The notes under the pieces: model-generated
What the model was told of the DNA's origin: nothing
The model's database searches: none
The model's input: only the letters and a program-made list of their open reading frames with translations
Shown here: positions 34,769-43,974 of the stretch, piece by piece
Layout of the letters: each line of letters begins with the position of its first letter
How positions within the stretch are numbered: the stretch's first letter is position 1
Position numbers and translations under genes: made by a program
From: an uncultured Oscillospiraceae bacterium
Lineage (GTDB): Bacteria; Bacillota; Clostridia; Oscillospirales; Ruminococcaceae
NCBI GenBank assembly: GCA_910587135.1
Contig: CAJULF010000001.1
Span: 74,539 to 128,800 of the forward strand
Length of the DNA stretch: 54,262 nt
Reading direction: 5' to 3'

Positions 34769-35380
34769 ATGATCATACTGACCTCAAACGGGATATCCTC
34801 CGAAAAGCTGGCGCGAGATATCAGCCCCTACACCGAGGGCTTGACAAGCTCCGTTATAATCACAACCGCTTCTGTGGGATATAAGCGTAATGACTGGCAC
34901 ATTCCGAGTATAACCGAGGAATTGAAGCGGCTTGGATTGTCGGTTGATTATTTTGATTTTGACGAGGACGATCCCGGAATACTTTTAAATTTTGATGTTG
35001 TGGAAATAAACGGTGGAAACCCGTTCTATCTGCTGAACGCGATACGGAAAACGGGCGCAGAGGGACTCCTAAAGCGTATATCGGAAACCAAGTTGCTTAT
35101 AGGCATAAGCGCGGGAGCACTGATATTACAGAAAAGTATAAGCCTTGTCGCGGGATTTTCCCCCGAGATGAACGACGGGGTGGGGCTTACCGATATTACC
35201 GCGCTGGGGCTTGCCGATATTGAAATGATCCCTCATTATCACAGGTTTATTGAAAGATTTGATAATTTTGAGCAGCGCATCGCAAATTACGAGCGGGAGA
35301 ACCGCTGCCAGGTTCTGCGTATCGACGATGGCGAGGGAGTAATTTTCACCGATAATGATCATTATGTTGTATCAAAGTGA
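34769..35380 (+). CDS. Peptidase E-like (S51) class I glutamine-amidotransferase-fold protein
   Basis: 203 residues from ATG 34769, set by GGGAG at 34759-34763; ATG 34757 is upstream and overlaps that site. The nucleophile elbow is LIGISAGALIL, with Ser in the G-x-S-A-G motif of peptidase E (dipeptidase E, Asp-X specific). VVEINGGNPFYLLNAI is the second family motif, and IPHYHRFIERF gives the catalytic-His region. It is cytoplasmic. It sits alone after a terminator. Confidence 0.85.
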   Translation: MIILTSNGISSEKLARDISPYTEGLTSSVIITTASVGYKRNDWHIPSITEELKRLGLSVDYFDFDEDDPGILLNFDVVEINGGNPFYLLNAIRKTGAEGLLKRISETKLLIGISAGALILQKSISLVAGFSPEMNDGVGLTDITALGLADIEMIPHYHRFIERFDNFEQRIANYERENRCQVLRIDDGEGVIFTDNDHYVVSK

Positions 35381-35439
35381 TGGGTTTGCCGCTAAAACAA
35401 ATAAAAGCAACCGTCGGTTGACAGATTGAAAAGGCGGAT

Positions 35440-35475
35440 TGGTGGTCTGTACTCCTCCGGAATAGTATACTGATA
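35440..35475 (+). promoter_or_regulatory. Putative operator/promoter of the XRE-membrane regulator
   Basis: TGTACTCCTCCGGAATAGTA followed by TACT contains the perfect 8-base palindrome AGTATACT (35464-35471), which also includes a TATACT -10-like box about 40 bases before the start. Regulators of this kind often bind their own promoter. TTGACA at 35418 is too far from TATACT to be a standard -35. Weak call. Confidence 0.4.
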
Positions 35476-35511
35476 TCAACGAGCTCGAAGAAATTTTAAC
35501 AGGAGGAAATT

Positions 35512-36471
35512 ATGATATTTGCGGATAAACTTATTCAACTGCGTAAAAAGAGCGGCTGGTCGCAGGAGGAGCTTGCTGAGCAGCTCGGCGTGAGTCGCCA
35601 GTCCGTTTCAAAGTGGGAGGGCGCGCAGTCCTTCCCCGATATCGAGAAGATAGTGAAGATGTCGCAGCTTTTCGGGGTGAGTACCGACTACCTTTTAAAA
35701 GAGGACGAGGAAGCTCCGTCGTATTTTGAAGTTGACGAGACGCCTAAGGTAAGGCGGGTGACCATGGAGGAGGCATCGGAATTTCTGGCAATCAAAGAGA
35801 AAGCGTCAAAGCAGATAGCTCTTGCCACGTTTTTGTGTATTATTTCGCCCGTTTGTTTGCTGTTTCTGAGCGGATATCACGCATATACCGGAGCGATAAC
35901 GGACTATGCGGCGGGTGGCGTGGGAATGACCGTTTTACTTATTTTGGCGGCGGCAGCGGTGTCGATATTTATTTCGGTGGGAAGCAAGACAAGGCGCTTT
36001 GAGTATCTGGAAAACGAACCGTTTGAAGCCGAATACGGAGTCAGCGGCATGGTTAAAAAGCGCCGTGACCAATATGCGGACACACATACGCGGTATAACA
36101 TAATCGGCACGATTTTGGAGATACTTTCGATAGCTCCGCTTTTTGTTGGCGTTACCGTGTTCGGGCAGGACGAGATTGCCGCGGTTGGTATGCTGTGTTG
36201 TATGTTCCCGATCGCGGGTGTGGGAGTAGCATTCCACATCATGGGAGGCGTGAAATGGGCAAGCTATGAAAAGCTGCTTCAGGAGGGCGAGTATGCCGTA
36301 AAGAATAAGAAAAGCAAGCCTTTTCTCGGTGCCTATTGGGCAATAGTTACAGCGATTTACCTTACGGTTAGCTTTACGACATCCGGCTGGGGTTGGACAT
36401 GGCTTATCTGGGTAATTGCGGGCGCGTTATACCCGGCGTTGATTGCGCTGTTGAAAGGCGGCGAAAGATAG
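35512..36471 (+). CDS. XRE-family DNA-binding protein with membrane domain
   Basis: 319 residues. An N-terminal helix-turn-helix (about 5-60) reads LIQLRKKSGWSQEELAEQLG and then VSRQSVSKWEGAQSFPDIEK, typical of Cro/CI-type regulators of clostridia. It is followed by a charged linker and four to five membrane helices from about residue 104 (IALATFLCIISPVCLLFL) to the end. Such proteins are thought to sense envelope or membrane signals and regulate neighbouring genes. Ribosome site AGGAGG. The terminator at 36480 follows at once, so it is monocistronic. Confidence 0.9.
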   Translation: MIFADKLIQLRKKSGWSQEELAEQLGVSRQSVSKWEGAQSFPDIEKIVKMSQLFGVSTDYLLKEDEEAPSYFEVDETPKVRRVTMEEASEFLAIKEKASKQIALATFLCIISPVCLLFLSGYHAYTGAITDYAAGGVGMTVLLILAAAAVSIFISVGSKTRRFEYLENEPFEAEYGVSGMVKKRRDQYADTHTRYNIIGTILEILSIAPLFVGVTVFGQDEIAAVGMLCCMFPIAGVGVAFHIMGGVKWASYEKLLQEGEYAVKNKKSKPFLGAYWAIVTAIYLTVSFTTSGWGWTWLIWVIAGALYPALIALLKGGER

Positions 36472-36479
36472 ATATGAAA

Positions 36480-36517
36480 ATCGCCCGCGGGACTCCTGCG
36501 GGCGATTGCGTTTAATT
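36480..36517. terminator. Terminator between converging genes
   Basis: ATCGCCCGC / GCGGGCGAT stem (36480-36488 with 36498-36506) followed by TGCGTTTAATTT. It serves the XRE gene on the plus strand; the minus-strand lipoprotein ends at 36512 and may use the same stem. Confidence 0.88.
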
Positions 36518-37296
36518 TGTTTCATGCATTGACTTGGTTATGTCCGGGCGGTATGAAAATGCTATGGAATCAGCCCAGCACAAGGGGCAGGGGCGTCCCT
36601 TGATAGAGGGATCCGAACTGCTGAGACCCGAAATGAACCATTTCCCATTTTTCCATACAAGCGTCATTTCAAAGGTTTGGTCATGTGTTGACATTCGGCA
36701 ATAGCGCTCTAAGTCAATATCAAAGTTATCATTCTCCGCGCCGATATTTATAAATCCCACGGTCATTTTATTACCGTCAAGAGTGCATTCGTTGATATAA
36801 CAGCCGAATTGCTCCATTCCTATGTCAATGCGACCATCTTCAAGCGGTAAACAAAGTCTGCCGTCACAATCACGGTAATTTGCGTCTTCCAGAAGTTCCT
36901 CGGCAAATTCATAGGTACAGTATTCTGTCAGAATCCTTTTTAAATCATCGCAGCATCTTATCTTATCATCGATCACAGGAACGTAAGCCAGCCCGTGCCC
37001 ACCGTCAGGAAAACCCACAACGATCGGTCGGTGTTTATCCTAAATGATAACTCGCTTTCCTCAACCTGCAAATAATTCTGATAAAGCGTTTGAAAAGTCA
37101 GTGTAATTTCGTTTGCAACGGCAAGGCAGTCGGTTTCCGCCGGCGGTAGATTGACTTCTTCCGTGTGAGCATCGGTATCGTAAGTCATTCCACTCTGTAA
37201 ATCCGCCGCACTCCGCATTTCCGTATTGCCGCAGCCTGCCGCCAAAGCCAACAGAAAAAGCGCAGCTGAAAGGTATAGAATCCTTTTCTTGTTCAT
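36512..37296 (-). pseudogene. Lipoprotein, single-base frameshift
   Basis: The N-terminal frame (37296 down to 36973) starts MNKKRILYLSAALFLLALAA followed by GCGN, a lipobox (LAAGC), then reads to SELSFRINTDRSLW before running into another frame. The rest is read from about 37018 down to 36512 as VVGFPDGGHGLAYVPVIDD ... LVWKNGKWFISGLSSSDPSI. Joining PIVVGFPDGG to FRINTD needs one extra base near 37020-37032, at a tandem CCGACCGA. Together this would be a complete lipoprotein of about 260 residues with an NTF2-like/DUF-type C-terminus; the family is not recognised. Confidence 0.8.
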
Positions 37297-37344
37297 CGCC
37301 GATTTATACCTCTTTCTTCTTTTATGTGAGAATATAATAATTTA

Positions 37345-37416
37345 GGGCGGCTGCAAAACGCATAAGGTGACAATGGCTGTTACAGCCGAAAGTCACACAA
37401 GCGGTTGCAGCCGCCC
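37345..37416 (-). terminator. Large nested hairpin downstream of cellobiose phosphorylase
   Basis: GGGCGGCTGCAA (37345-37356) pairs with TTGCAGCCGCCC (37405-37416). Inside are GTGAC..GTCAC and GGCTGT-TA-ACAGCC stems. It lies 22 bases after the minus-strand cbp stop and is followed in that direction by TAAATTATTATATT, so a terminator role is likely. Confidence 0.65.
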
Positions 37417-37438
37417 AAAAGGTTATATACCTAATAAT

Positions 37439-39961
37439 TTATCCAAGAACAACCTTGATCTCATGAACGCCGCTGTCGAAAGCGGGGATAACGTTTCCGT
37501 CGACTGCCTTGCCATCCACCGTCATGCTCTTAACGCCCGAGCAAACGTGGTCGGGATTGCTTACGGTCACGTTGTAGGTAGCTCCGCGGAACAGACGGGA
37601 GATTTTGAAGCCGTCCCACTCATGAGGAATGGAGGGATCAATCTTAAGCCCGTCATACTGCGGCTTTACACCGAGGATATACTGGGATATCGCGACAAAG
37701 TTCCACGCCGCCGTACCCGTCAGCCAGGAGTTCTTAGCCTCGCCGTGCCGCATACCGTCCTTGCCCGCTATCATCTGCGCGTAAACATACGGCTCGGTGC
37801 GGTGCAGGTCGGACATTTCCTCGCGGAACGCGGGAGCTATCTTGCTGTAATACTCGAATGCCTTGTCGCCGCGTCCTACCGCCGCTTCCGCGCAGATTAT
37901 CCACGCGTTGTTGTGGCAGAATACGCCCGCGTTCTCCTTGTAGCCGCCCGGGTAGGTGGAAATTTCGCCGTACTGTATAAGGTACTTTGTAAATGCGGGA
38001 TTGTTCAGCACCAGACCGTGCTTGGAGTTAAGGTACTTATCCACGCTGTCCAGCGTAGCGATATCGCAGCCCTTGTCCTTGCCGAGACCCGCCAGAACGC
38101 ACCAGCCCTGCGGTTCGATGAATATCTTGCCCTCCTCGCACTCGGAGGAGCCGACCTTGTTGCCGTTGTGGTCATAGGCGCGCAGGAACCACGCTCCGTC
38201 ATAACCGTGCTCCAGCGTAGCCGCGCGCATTTTCTCGATTTCGCCCTCGGCGCGCTTCGCTTCGCTCTCGTCGCCCTTAAGCCTGCACATCGCCGCGTAT
38301 TCGGGTGCAATAAAGCAGAACATACCCGCTATCATTACCGACTCCGCAACCTGACTGTAAAAAGGCTTTTCGGTGAACATTTCCTTGTTGTTGTAGGTCT
38401 GGAAAGATTCCCCGGGCTTGTCGGAGAAGCAGGACATGTTCAGGCAGTCGTTCCAGTCAGCGCGACCCGCCAGCGGCAGACCGTGAGGACCTATCTTGGT
38501 GCATACATGGTTGAACGCTCTCTTCATATGGTCGAGCATGGTGTCCGCAAGCTCCGCTTTGTTCTCATAGGGCACCTTCTCGTCAAGAATGGACACGTCG
38601 CCGGTTTCCTTGATATACTGCGCAACTGCAAGTATCATCCACAGCGGGTCATCGTTGAAGTTTGAGCCAAGCTCGTGGTTGCCCATCTTTGTAAGCGGCT
38701 GGTACTGGTGGTACGCTCCGCCGTCCTCCAGCATGGTGGCGGCAAGGTCGATAAGGCGCTCCCTCGCTCTCTCGGGTATCTGGTGAACAAATCCGAGCAG
38801 GTCCTGATTGCTGTCGCGGAAGCCCATGCCGCGCCCGATACCGCTCTCGAAATAGGAAGCGGAGCGGGACATATTAAAGGTAACCATACACTGGTACTGA
38901 TTCCAGATGTTGACCATGCGGTTTACCTTCTCGTCAGGGGAATCGACGCTGTACTGGGTGAGCAGCTTGCTCCAGTACTCCTTAAGTTCGTCAAACAGCT
39001 TGTCCGCTTTCTCGGGAGTATCGCACAGAGCCATCATCTCCTGCGCCTTTTTCTTGTTGATAACGTTCTTGAGCGGCTTCTTGCTTCCGTTTCCGTCAAC
39101 GGTGTAGCTTGCGGTAAGTCCGTTGTAGTTTCCGCTCTCGTCAAACTTCTCCGCAACTGGCATTTCAACGTAGCCAAGGCAGAATACCAGCTCCTTGCTC
39201 TCGTTGGGAGCAAGCTCCAGCTCGATATAATGCGAAGCCACGGGAGACCAGCCCTCAGCCACGGACATATTCGGTTTGCCCGCGAAAACAGCGTCGGGGC
39301 GCTCAAATCCGTTGTACAGCCCGAGGAAACTCTCCCTGTCGGTATCGTAGCCGTTTATGGGGCAGTTTACGGTATAGAACGCGAAATGGTCGCGGCGCTC
39401 CTTGTATTCGGTCTTATGGTAGATGGTCGACCCGAGGATCTCCACCTCGCCCGTGTTGAAGTTTCTCTGGAAGTTGGTGGAATCGTCGTTGGCGTCCCAC
39501 AGACACCACTCCAGAAAGCTGGTGAGCTTGAGCGACTTCTTTCCGCTGCTTTCGTTGGTTATGGTTACCTTTTGTATCTCACCGTTAAAATTCTGGGGAA
39601 CGAAGAATTTCACCTGAGCCTTGACGCCGTTTTTCGCGCCCGTGATTATGGTATATCCCATGCCGTGGCGGCACTCGTAGCTGTCAAGTTCCGTTTTGAC
39701 GGGTGACCAGCCGGGATTCCATACCGTATCGCCGTCCTTTATGTAGAAATATCTTCCGCCCATATCAACGGGAACATTATTATAGCGATAGCGGGTGATG
39801 CGGCGCAGACGAGCGTCCTTGTAAAAGCTGTATCCTCCCGCGGTGTTGGAAATAAGCGAGAAAAAGCCCTGTGTTCCGAGGTAGTTTATCCAGGGATAGG
39901 GGGTGCGGGGTGAGGTGATGACATACTCTCTTGCGCTGTCATCAAAATAGCCGAATTTCAT
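37439..39961 (-). CDS. cbp: Cellobiose phosphorylase (GH94)
   Basis: 840 residues. Splits cellobiose with phosphate into glucose 1-phosphate and glucose in the cytoplasm, saving one ATP per disaccharide. The N-terminus (YVITSPRTPYPWINYLGTQG, then FFSLISNTAGGYSFYKDARL) is nearly that of the clostridial enzyme. The catalytic barrel contains GRGMGFRDSNQDLLGFVHQI and GRADWNDC, the DWND motif at 502-505 giving the general acid; HGEAKNSWLTGTAAWNFVAI lies in the phosphate-binding part. About 25 residues longer than the clostridial reference type, mostly in an insertion before INKKKAQEM. Ribosome site AAGGAAGG. Control by a LacI/CcpA-type site is likely (see 40084-40130). Confidence 0.95.
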   Translation of the reverse strand: MKFGYFDDSAREYVITSPRTPYPWINYLGTQGFFSLISNTAGGYSFYKDARLRRITRYRYNNVPVDMGGRYFYIKDGDTVWNPGWSPVKTELDSYECRHGMGYTIITGAKNGVKAQVKFFVPQNFNGEIQKVTITNESSGKKSLKLTSFLEWCLWDANDDSTNFQRNFNTGEVEILGSTIYHKTEYKERRDHFAFYTVNCPINGYDTDRESFLGLYNGFERPDAVFAGKPNMSVAEGWSPVASHYIELELAPNESKELVFCLGYVEMPVAEKFDESGNYNGLTASYTVDGNGSKKPLKNVINKKKAQEMMALCDTPEKADKLFDELKEYWSKLLTQYSVDSPDEKVNRMVNIWNQYQCMVTFNMSRSASYFESGIGRGMGFRDSNQDLLGFVHQIPERARERLIDLAATMLEDGGAYHQYQPLTKMGNHELGSNFNDDPLWMILAVAQYIKETGDVSILDEKVPYENKAELADTMLDHMKRAFNHVCTKIGPHGLPLAGRADWNDCLNMSCFSDKPGESFQTYNNKEMFTEKPFYSQVAESVMIAGMFCFIAPEYAAMCRLKGDESEAKRAEGEIEKMRAATLEHGYDGAWFLRAYDHNGNKVGSSECEEGKIFIEPQGWCVLAGLGKDKGCDIATLDSVDKYLNSKHGLVLNNPAFTKYLIQYGEISTYPGGYKENAGVFCHNNAWIICAEAAVGRGDKAFEYYSKIAPAFREEMSDLHRTEPYVYAQMIAGKDGMRHGEAKNSWLTGTAAWNFVAISQYILGVKPQYDGLKIDPSIPHEWDGFKISRLFRGATYNVTVSNPDHVCSGVKSMTVDGKAVDGNVIPAFDSGVHEIKVVLG

Positions 39962-40083
39962 AAAGACCGTCCTTCCTTGTACAGCTCTCGCCGTACAACC
40001 TTAATTTATACTTGGCAAGGGAATGCTTGCGGCAGCTGCCGAAAATCACGCGACCCGAAAAACGGGTTATACCCTTTGGATAA

Positions 40084-40130
40084 ATTATACACTACTTTTG
40101 TATAAATTACAAGTATTGAAAACGGTTACA
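40084..40130 (-). promoter_or_regulatory. Promoter and LacI/CcpA-type operator of cellobiose phosphorylase
   Basis: On the minus strand TTGTAA (40112-40107), 17-base spacer, TATAAT (40089-40084). Four bases upstream of the -35 is TGTAACCGTTTTCA (40130-40117), matching the cre pattern TGNAANCGNTNNCA. Position upstream of the -35 fits activation or a LacI-family repressor specific for cellobiose; which one is not decidable here. Confidence 0.65.
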
Positions 40131-40202
40131 CGGCAAATTTATTTTTTGATTCTTATTTAGGAACAAAAAAGAGCGGGCTTATATGGTAATATTGACGAAA
40201 TT

Positions 40203-40346
40203 GTTTGCTCTGTTAAGTTGTGAAAATGCAGTTTTAAATGCCGACAAAGAGCGGCAATGCTTTTAAGGAGCGATTATCAGGATAATGCTGCTGTTATGCT
40301 GTGATGACCTGAACCGCAATTATTAAAAAGAATTTCCCGCACCGCT
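40203..40346 (-). repeat. Leader-repeat copy upstream of cellobiose phosphorylase
   Basis: Read on the minus strand it starts AGCGGTGCGGGAAATTCTTTT, identical over 21 bases to 5490-5510 before pyrG, followed by a CAGGTCATCACAGCAT segment and CTTAAAAGCATTGCCGC, parallel to the pyrG tail. The left half with the palindrome is missing, so this is a partial copy. No gene lies between 39962 and 40374. Confidence 0.65.
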
Positions 40347-40374
40347 GTTCATAATAAACTCCTTTACTGCCTGC

Positions 40375-41280
40375 TCATTTGTCCTCCGCTTTCTTCTGCG
40401 GACGCTCCGCGCCTATAAACAACCCCGCTATCGTAAGCGCTGTTCCCGCAAGGGCGCGGGGCGTGATTTCCTCTTTCAGGATCAACGCGGAAGCCAGAAG
40501 TGTTACCACAGGGACTATATAAATATACGCGCTTGCAGTGACTGCGCCAAGTTTTTTAACGGAATACCCCCAACTTACAAAACAAAGCGCGGAGGCAAAC
40601 AGTCCAAGAAAAAGCATATTCAGCAAGTTTACGGGTTCGGCAAACCGCGCCGGTTCAAATTTAAATCCGAACAAAAACATAGCAGGTATCATAAAAAGAA
40701 TACCGTAAAAAAACGTGCGGCGGGTAGCGGGAATTACGTGGTAACCGAATTCGCCGATTTTCTTTGTCAGCACCGAATATATTCCCCAGACTGCCGCCGC
40801 TGCCAGAGCCAGAGCGTCCCCAAGCAGCCTTTGACCTATATCGTGTCCGTCCCCTCCGCTGTATCCGATCAGTCCGATTCCAATCATTGCCGCCGCAAAT
40901 CCGACAAAGAATCTTACCTGCGGCTTTTCCTTTCCCTTGGAAAATATCCATGAAAAAACAGCGGTAAAAAAAGGCGCGGAGGATATGATGACTCCCGCGT
41001 CGGACGCAAGAATGTATGTAAGGGATACATTTTCCAGCAGATAATAAAGACATACTCCGCATAAACCGGCAGCCGCGAATGTCAGTTCCCGCTTCGGAGC
41101 AACGTTTTTTAGCCTTTTAGGATAAATAGCGGCTAACGTCAGATAACCCGCCGCAAAACGATAAAACAGGATCTCGGCAGGCTCGAAATCCGTCAAAAGC
41201 ACTTTCGTCGAGATGAACGTCGTTCCCCATATGATTATTGTGAAAAGGGCGGCTAAATGCCCCGATGTATTACTTTTCAT
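40375..41280 (-). CDS. EamA/DMT-family transporter
   Basis: 301 residues, ten membrane helices in two EamA repeats. The first repeat begins LAALFTIIIWGTTFISTKVL; the second begins GDALALAAAAVWGIYSVLTK. Drug/metabolite transporters export amino acids or other metabolites; the substrate is unknown. The start is ATG 41280, with CAGGAGCAACA upstream; ATG 41301 lies before that site. It overlaps the end of the AraC gene by 11 bases, so regulator and transporter are co-transcribed and probably linked in function. Confidence 0.9.
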   Translation of the reverse strand: MKSNTSGHLAALFTIIIWGTTFISTKVLLTDFEPAEILFYRFAAGYLTLAAIYPKRLKNVAPKRELTFAAAGLCGVCLYYLLENVSLTYILASDAGVIISSAPFFTAVFSWIFSKGKEKPQVRFFVGFAAAMIGIGLIGYSGGDGHDIGQRLLGDALALAAAAVWGIYSVLTKKIGEFGYHVIPATRRTFFYGILFMIPAMFLFGFKFEPARFAEPVNLLNMLFLGLFASALCFVSWGYSVKKLGAVTASAYIYIVPVVTLLASALILKEEITPRALAGTALTIAGLFIGAERPQKKAEDK

Positions 41281-42094
41281 TGTTGCTCCTGCCGCTGTCA
41301 TTCGTTAATTCCGAGCGGAACTCATTGGGAGTAAGCCCCATAAAACGTGTGAAATATGTAGTGAAATGGCTTTGGTCATAAAAGCCCGTTGCCAAGGCGG
41401 CTTCGGCGGGCGGCATGCCTTTTTCAAGCAGCTTTTTCGCTTCGCAGATTCTGATATTTTCAAGATAACCGTACGGAGTTATCCCCATTTGCGTTGTGAA
41501 ATATCTCAGCAGCGTGGATTTGCTTACCCCCGCGAATTTGCACAGCCTGTCAAGCGTTATTCGGTTCATGTAATTGTTCTTTATATATTCGCAGACACGG
41601 TTCATATTGTCCTCACATTCGGCGGCTTCCGTTCGTACCGCATATTCCTCTATCAGTTTTGATACAAGCAATGTCAGCTTTTCCTCCGCTTTGGATTTTT
41701 CTTTTCCGCTCATAATATTCTCATGAAGCTCTCCGAAGCAGACAGCGTATTCGATATTTCCGAACACATTTTCGCTGAAACGCGGAGCAAGGCTTGTCCC
41801 TGTGATGCCCTCGGAAAGCTCCGCCATAACCCGCTTTGGAATGTTTATCCCGCTGAAAAACATATCCCCGCCGCTGTGAATGCACGCGTGACTGTCGCGA
41901 GGATTAAAAAGCACCATATCGCCCTTTTTCAGCTCGTATTTCCTGCCGCCGCATATGAGCCGTCTGTTTCCGCCGTTCATATACCCTATCGTGTAATATT
42001 CGTGAAAATGCGCGGGGAAACTGCGGACCAGTCCCTCAAATCGGTACGCATCAACCTTAAGCAGATCGCTGCGCACCAACACTTTGTTTTCCAT
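41270..42094 (-). CDS. AraC-family transcriptional regulator with cupin sensor domain
   Basis: 274 residues from ATG 42094 (MENKVLVRSDLL), placed by AAGGAAAA. The N-terminal AraC-type cupin (about 10-150) has FPAHFHEYYTIGYMNGG and ELKKGDMVLFNPRDSHACI. The C-terminal double helix-turn-helix (about 170-265) has ITLDRLCKFAGVSKSTLLRY and AALATGFYDQSHFTTYFTRF followed by MGLTPNEF. Regulators of this class next to a DMT/LysE exporter usually control that exporter. The transcript starts within or downstream of a leader repeat at 42150-42320. Confidence 0.92.
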   Translation of the reverse strand: MENKVLVRSDLLKVDAYRFEGLVRSFPAHFHEYYTIGYMNGGNRRLICGGRKYELKKGDMVLFNPRDSHACIHSGGDMFFSGINIPKRVMAELSEGITGTSLAPRFSENVFGNIEYAVCFGELHENIMSGKEKSKAEEKLTLLVSKLIEEYAVRTEAAECEDNMNRVCEYIKNNYMNRITLDRLCKFAGVSKSTLLRYFTTQMGITPYGYLENIRICEAKKLLEKGMPPAEAALATGFYDQSHFTTYFTRFMGLTPNEFRSELTNDSGRSNNEK

Positions 42095-42149
42095 TTTTAT
42101 GTTTTCCTTATTTGAGATTTTCACGGCATAAATATGATGCCGGCAGCTT

Positions 42150-42320
42150 TGACATAAGGGGTGCACTAAGGCGGTTTTAAAAAATTTCAAAATTTCCGCA
42201 ATCGCGCTCCGCTTCCTCCGTTTCACTCTGCGCGACTGCGGAAACCGCGCGCATTTGCCATTTGGCAAATGCGCGCTTTTTGAAATTTCATGCGCCGACG
42301 TTGCGTGGTATTAAGCCTTT
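42150..42320 (-). repeat. Leader repeat with 14-bp perfect hairpin, upstream of the AraC gene
   Basis: Minus-strand order: GTCGGCGCATGAAATTTCAA, then a perfect palindrome GCGCGCATTTGCCA / TGGCAAATGCGCGC (42276-42263 with 42260-42247), then GGTTTCCGCAGTCGCGC, then GCGCGATTGCGGAAATTTTG. Left and right arms match the copies at 1660 and 47400. The palindrome sequence is its own. Confidence 0.82.
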
Positions 42321-42766
42321 TTGCAGGCTGATGTAATCAATATGCCGCCGATATATTCCAAGCTATTCATATTATATCACTTTTCGGTTAAAAAGTCTTG
42401 TAAAATATCTTCATTTATGCTAAAATAAACTCAATAAAGAAAAAGCACAACTAAATAATAACCACTACCGTTTGTCAGCTACATGATATTGTGTTTAATA
42501 TAAACAAAACGCTTGACAAATATTTGTTACAAACGCCAAAATATTCAATCAATACCGCTCATGACCTGAAAAAATGCCCTTTTTTTGTGCAATGTGACAG
42601 CTTGGCGCCCGTTTTAAGGCTGCGTTTTTGTCAACGTTAGTGAAAATATATAAAGAGGTTCAAAAATATTTGTTGACTTAGGCTCTTTTATTTTCAGCCG
42701 ACATTTGGTATTATATTAGTAGCGGCGAATAGCTGAATAATAAATGTGTATTAGGAGGTCATATAA
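42321..42766 (+). promoter_or_regulatory. Long AT-rich upstream region of the sugar ATPase gene
   Basis: No gene. It holds TTGACA at 42513 and TTGACT at 42673 and a TATTATATT at 42709-42717, but none pairs at 17 bases, so the promoter is not fixed. TTTGTTACAAA near 42523-42533 is a perfect palindrome and could bind a regulator. Confidence 0.4.
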
Positions 42767-43909
42767 ATGGCAAGCTTATCACTCAGAGGCATATACAAGC
42801 GCTACCCCGGCGGCGTTGTGGCAGTATCCGACGTCAACATAAACATCAAGGACAAGGAATTTATCGTTCTTGTAGGTCCTTCCGGATGCGGTAAGTCCAC
42901 CACCCTTCGTATGATCGCGGGTCTTGAGGAAATTTCCGAGGGCGAGCTGTTCATCGGCGAACGTCTTGTAAACGACGTTGCTCCTAAGGACAGAGATATC
43001 GCAATGGTTTTCCAGAACTACGCTTTGTATCCTCATATGACGGTTTTCGACAACATGGCTTTCGGTCTGAAGCTCCGCAAGACTCCTAAGGATGAGATCA
43101 AAAAGCTTGTTGAAGAGGCTGCTAAGATACTTGATATCGCTCACCTGCTTGACAGAAAGCCGAAGGCTCTCTCGGGCGGTCAGAGACAGCGTGTTGCGCT
43201 GGGTCGTGCTATCGTTCGTGATCCTCAGGTATTCCTTCTTGACGAGCCGTTGTCCAACCTGGACGCTAAGCTGCGTGCTCAGATGAGAACCGAGCTTTCC
43301 AAGCTCCATAAGAAGCTGGGTACAACCTTTATTTATGTAACCCATGACCAGACAGAGGCTATGACGATGGGCGACAGAATCGTTGTTATGAAGGACGGTT
43401 ACGTTCAGCAGATCGATTCTCCTATCAACCTCTACGAGAACCCTGTAAACAAGTTCGTTGCGGGCTTTATCGGTTCTCCTCAGATGAATTTCATCAACGC
43501 GAAGCTGCTGATGATGAACGGCAAGTATACAGTAGAATTCGGTTCGGAGGACACCAAGACTTCCAGAGGCCGCAAATTCTATGTTGAGCTTCCCTCCGCT
43601 AAGGCTGACAACGAGGTACTTAAGTACTACGTTGACAAGGAAGTTATTCTCGGCATTCGTCCCGAGAATATTCATGACGAGGAGATGTTCCTGTCCAACG
43701 CTAAGACGGGCATGATCGAAGCTACCGTTGACGTAACGGAAATGCTCGGTGCCGAAACATATCTGTATCTCACCTGTGAGGGTATCCCGCTTACCGCGAG
43801 AGTATCCCCGAGATGTACCGCTCGTCCTCAGGACGTTGTCAAGCTGGCTCTCGACCCGAACAAGATTCACTTGTTCGACGCGGCTGACGAGCACTCCTTG
43901 CTTAACTGA
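42767..43909 (+). CDS. ugpC: Multi-sugar ABC transporter ATPase, UgpC/MsmX type
   Basis: 380 residues. Walker A GPSGCGKST (37-45), Q-loop in MVFQNYALYPHMTVF, signature LSGGQRQRVALGRAI, Walker B VFLLDEPLSNLDA, switch His in YVTHDQTEAM, and a C-terminal OB/TOBE domain (GIRPENIH and TARVSPRCTA). No permease or binding-protein genes are adjacent, as expected for the shared ATPase (MsmX-like) that serves several sugar importers in Gram-positives. Its codon use favours T/C-ending codons more than its neighbours, consistent with high expression. Ribosome site AGGAGGTC. A strong terminator follows. Confidence 0.94.
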   Translation: MASLSLRGIYKRYPGGVVAVSDVNINIKDKEFIVLVGPSGCGKSTTLRMIAGLEEISEGELFIGERLVNDVAPKDRDIAMVFQNYALYPHMTVFDNMAFGLKLRKTPKDEIKKLVEEAAKILDIAHLLDRKPKALSGGQRQRVALGRAIVRDPQVFLLDEPLSNLDAKLRAQMRTELSKLHKKLGTTFIYVTHDQTEAMTMGDRIVVMKDGYVQQIDSPINLYENPVNKFVAGFIGSPQMNFINAKLLMMNGKYTVEFGSEDTKTSRGRKFYVELPSAKADNEVLKYYVDKEVILGIRPENIHDEEMFLSNAKTGMIEATVDVTEMLGAETYLYLTCEGIPLTARVSPRCTARPQDVVKLALDPNKIHLFDAADEHSLLN

Positions 43910-43924
43910 TAGTTGCATTATTGC

Positions 43925-43957
43925 GGCGCGGCTGGTTTTAGCCGCGCCGTTTTGTTT
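43925..43957 (+). terminator. Terminator after ugpC
   Basis: GGCGCGGCT / AGCCGCGCC stem (43925-43933 with 43940-43948) followed by GTTTTGTTT. Confidence 0.93.
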
Positions 43958-43974
43958 CATATAAGGGGGTTAAA

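Noticed and set aside
37367..38665. 432-residue plus-strand frame opposite cellobiose phosphorylase
   Set aside because: Shadow frame; the minus strand encodes an unmistakable GH94 enzyme.
42779..43960. 393-residue minus-strand frame opposite the sugar ATPase
   Set aside because: Shadow of a strongly biased, highly expressed gene; the plus strand has all ABC motifs.
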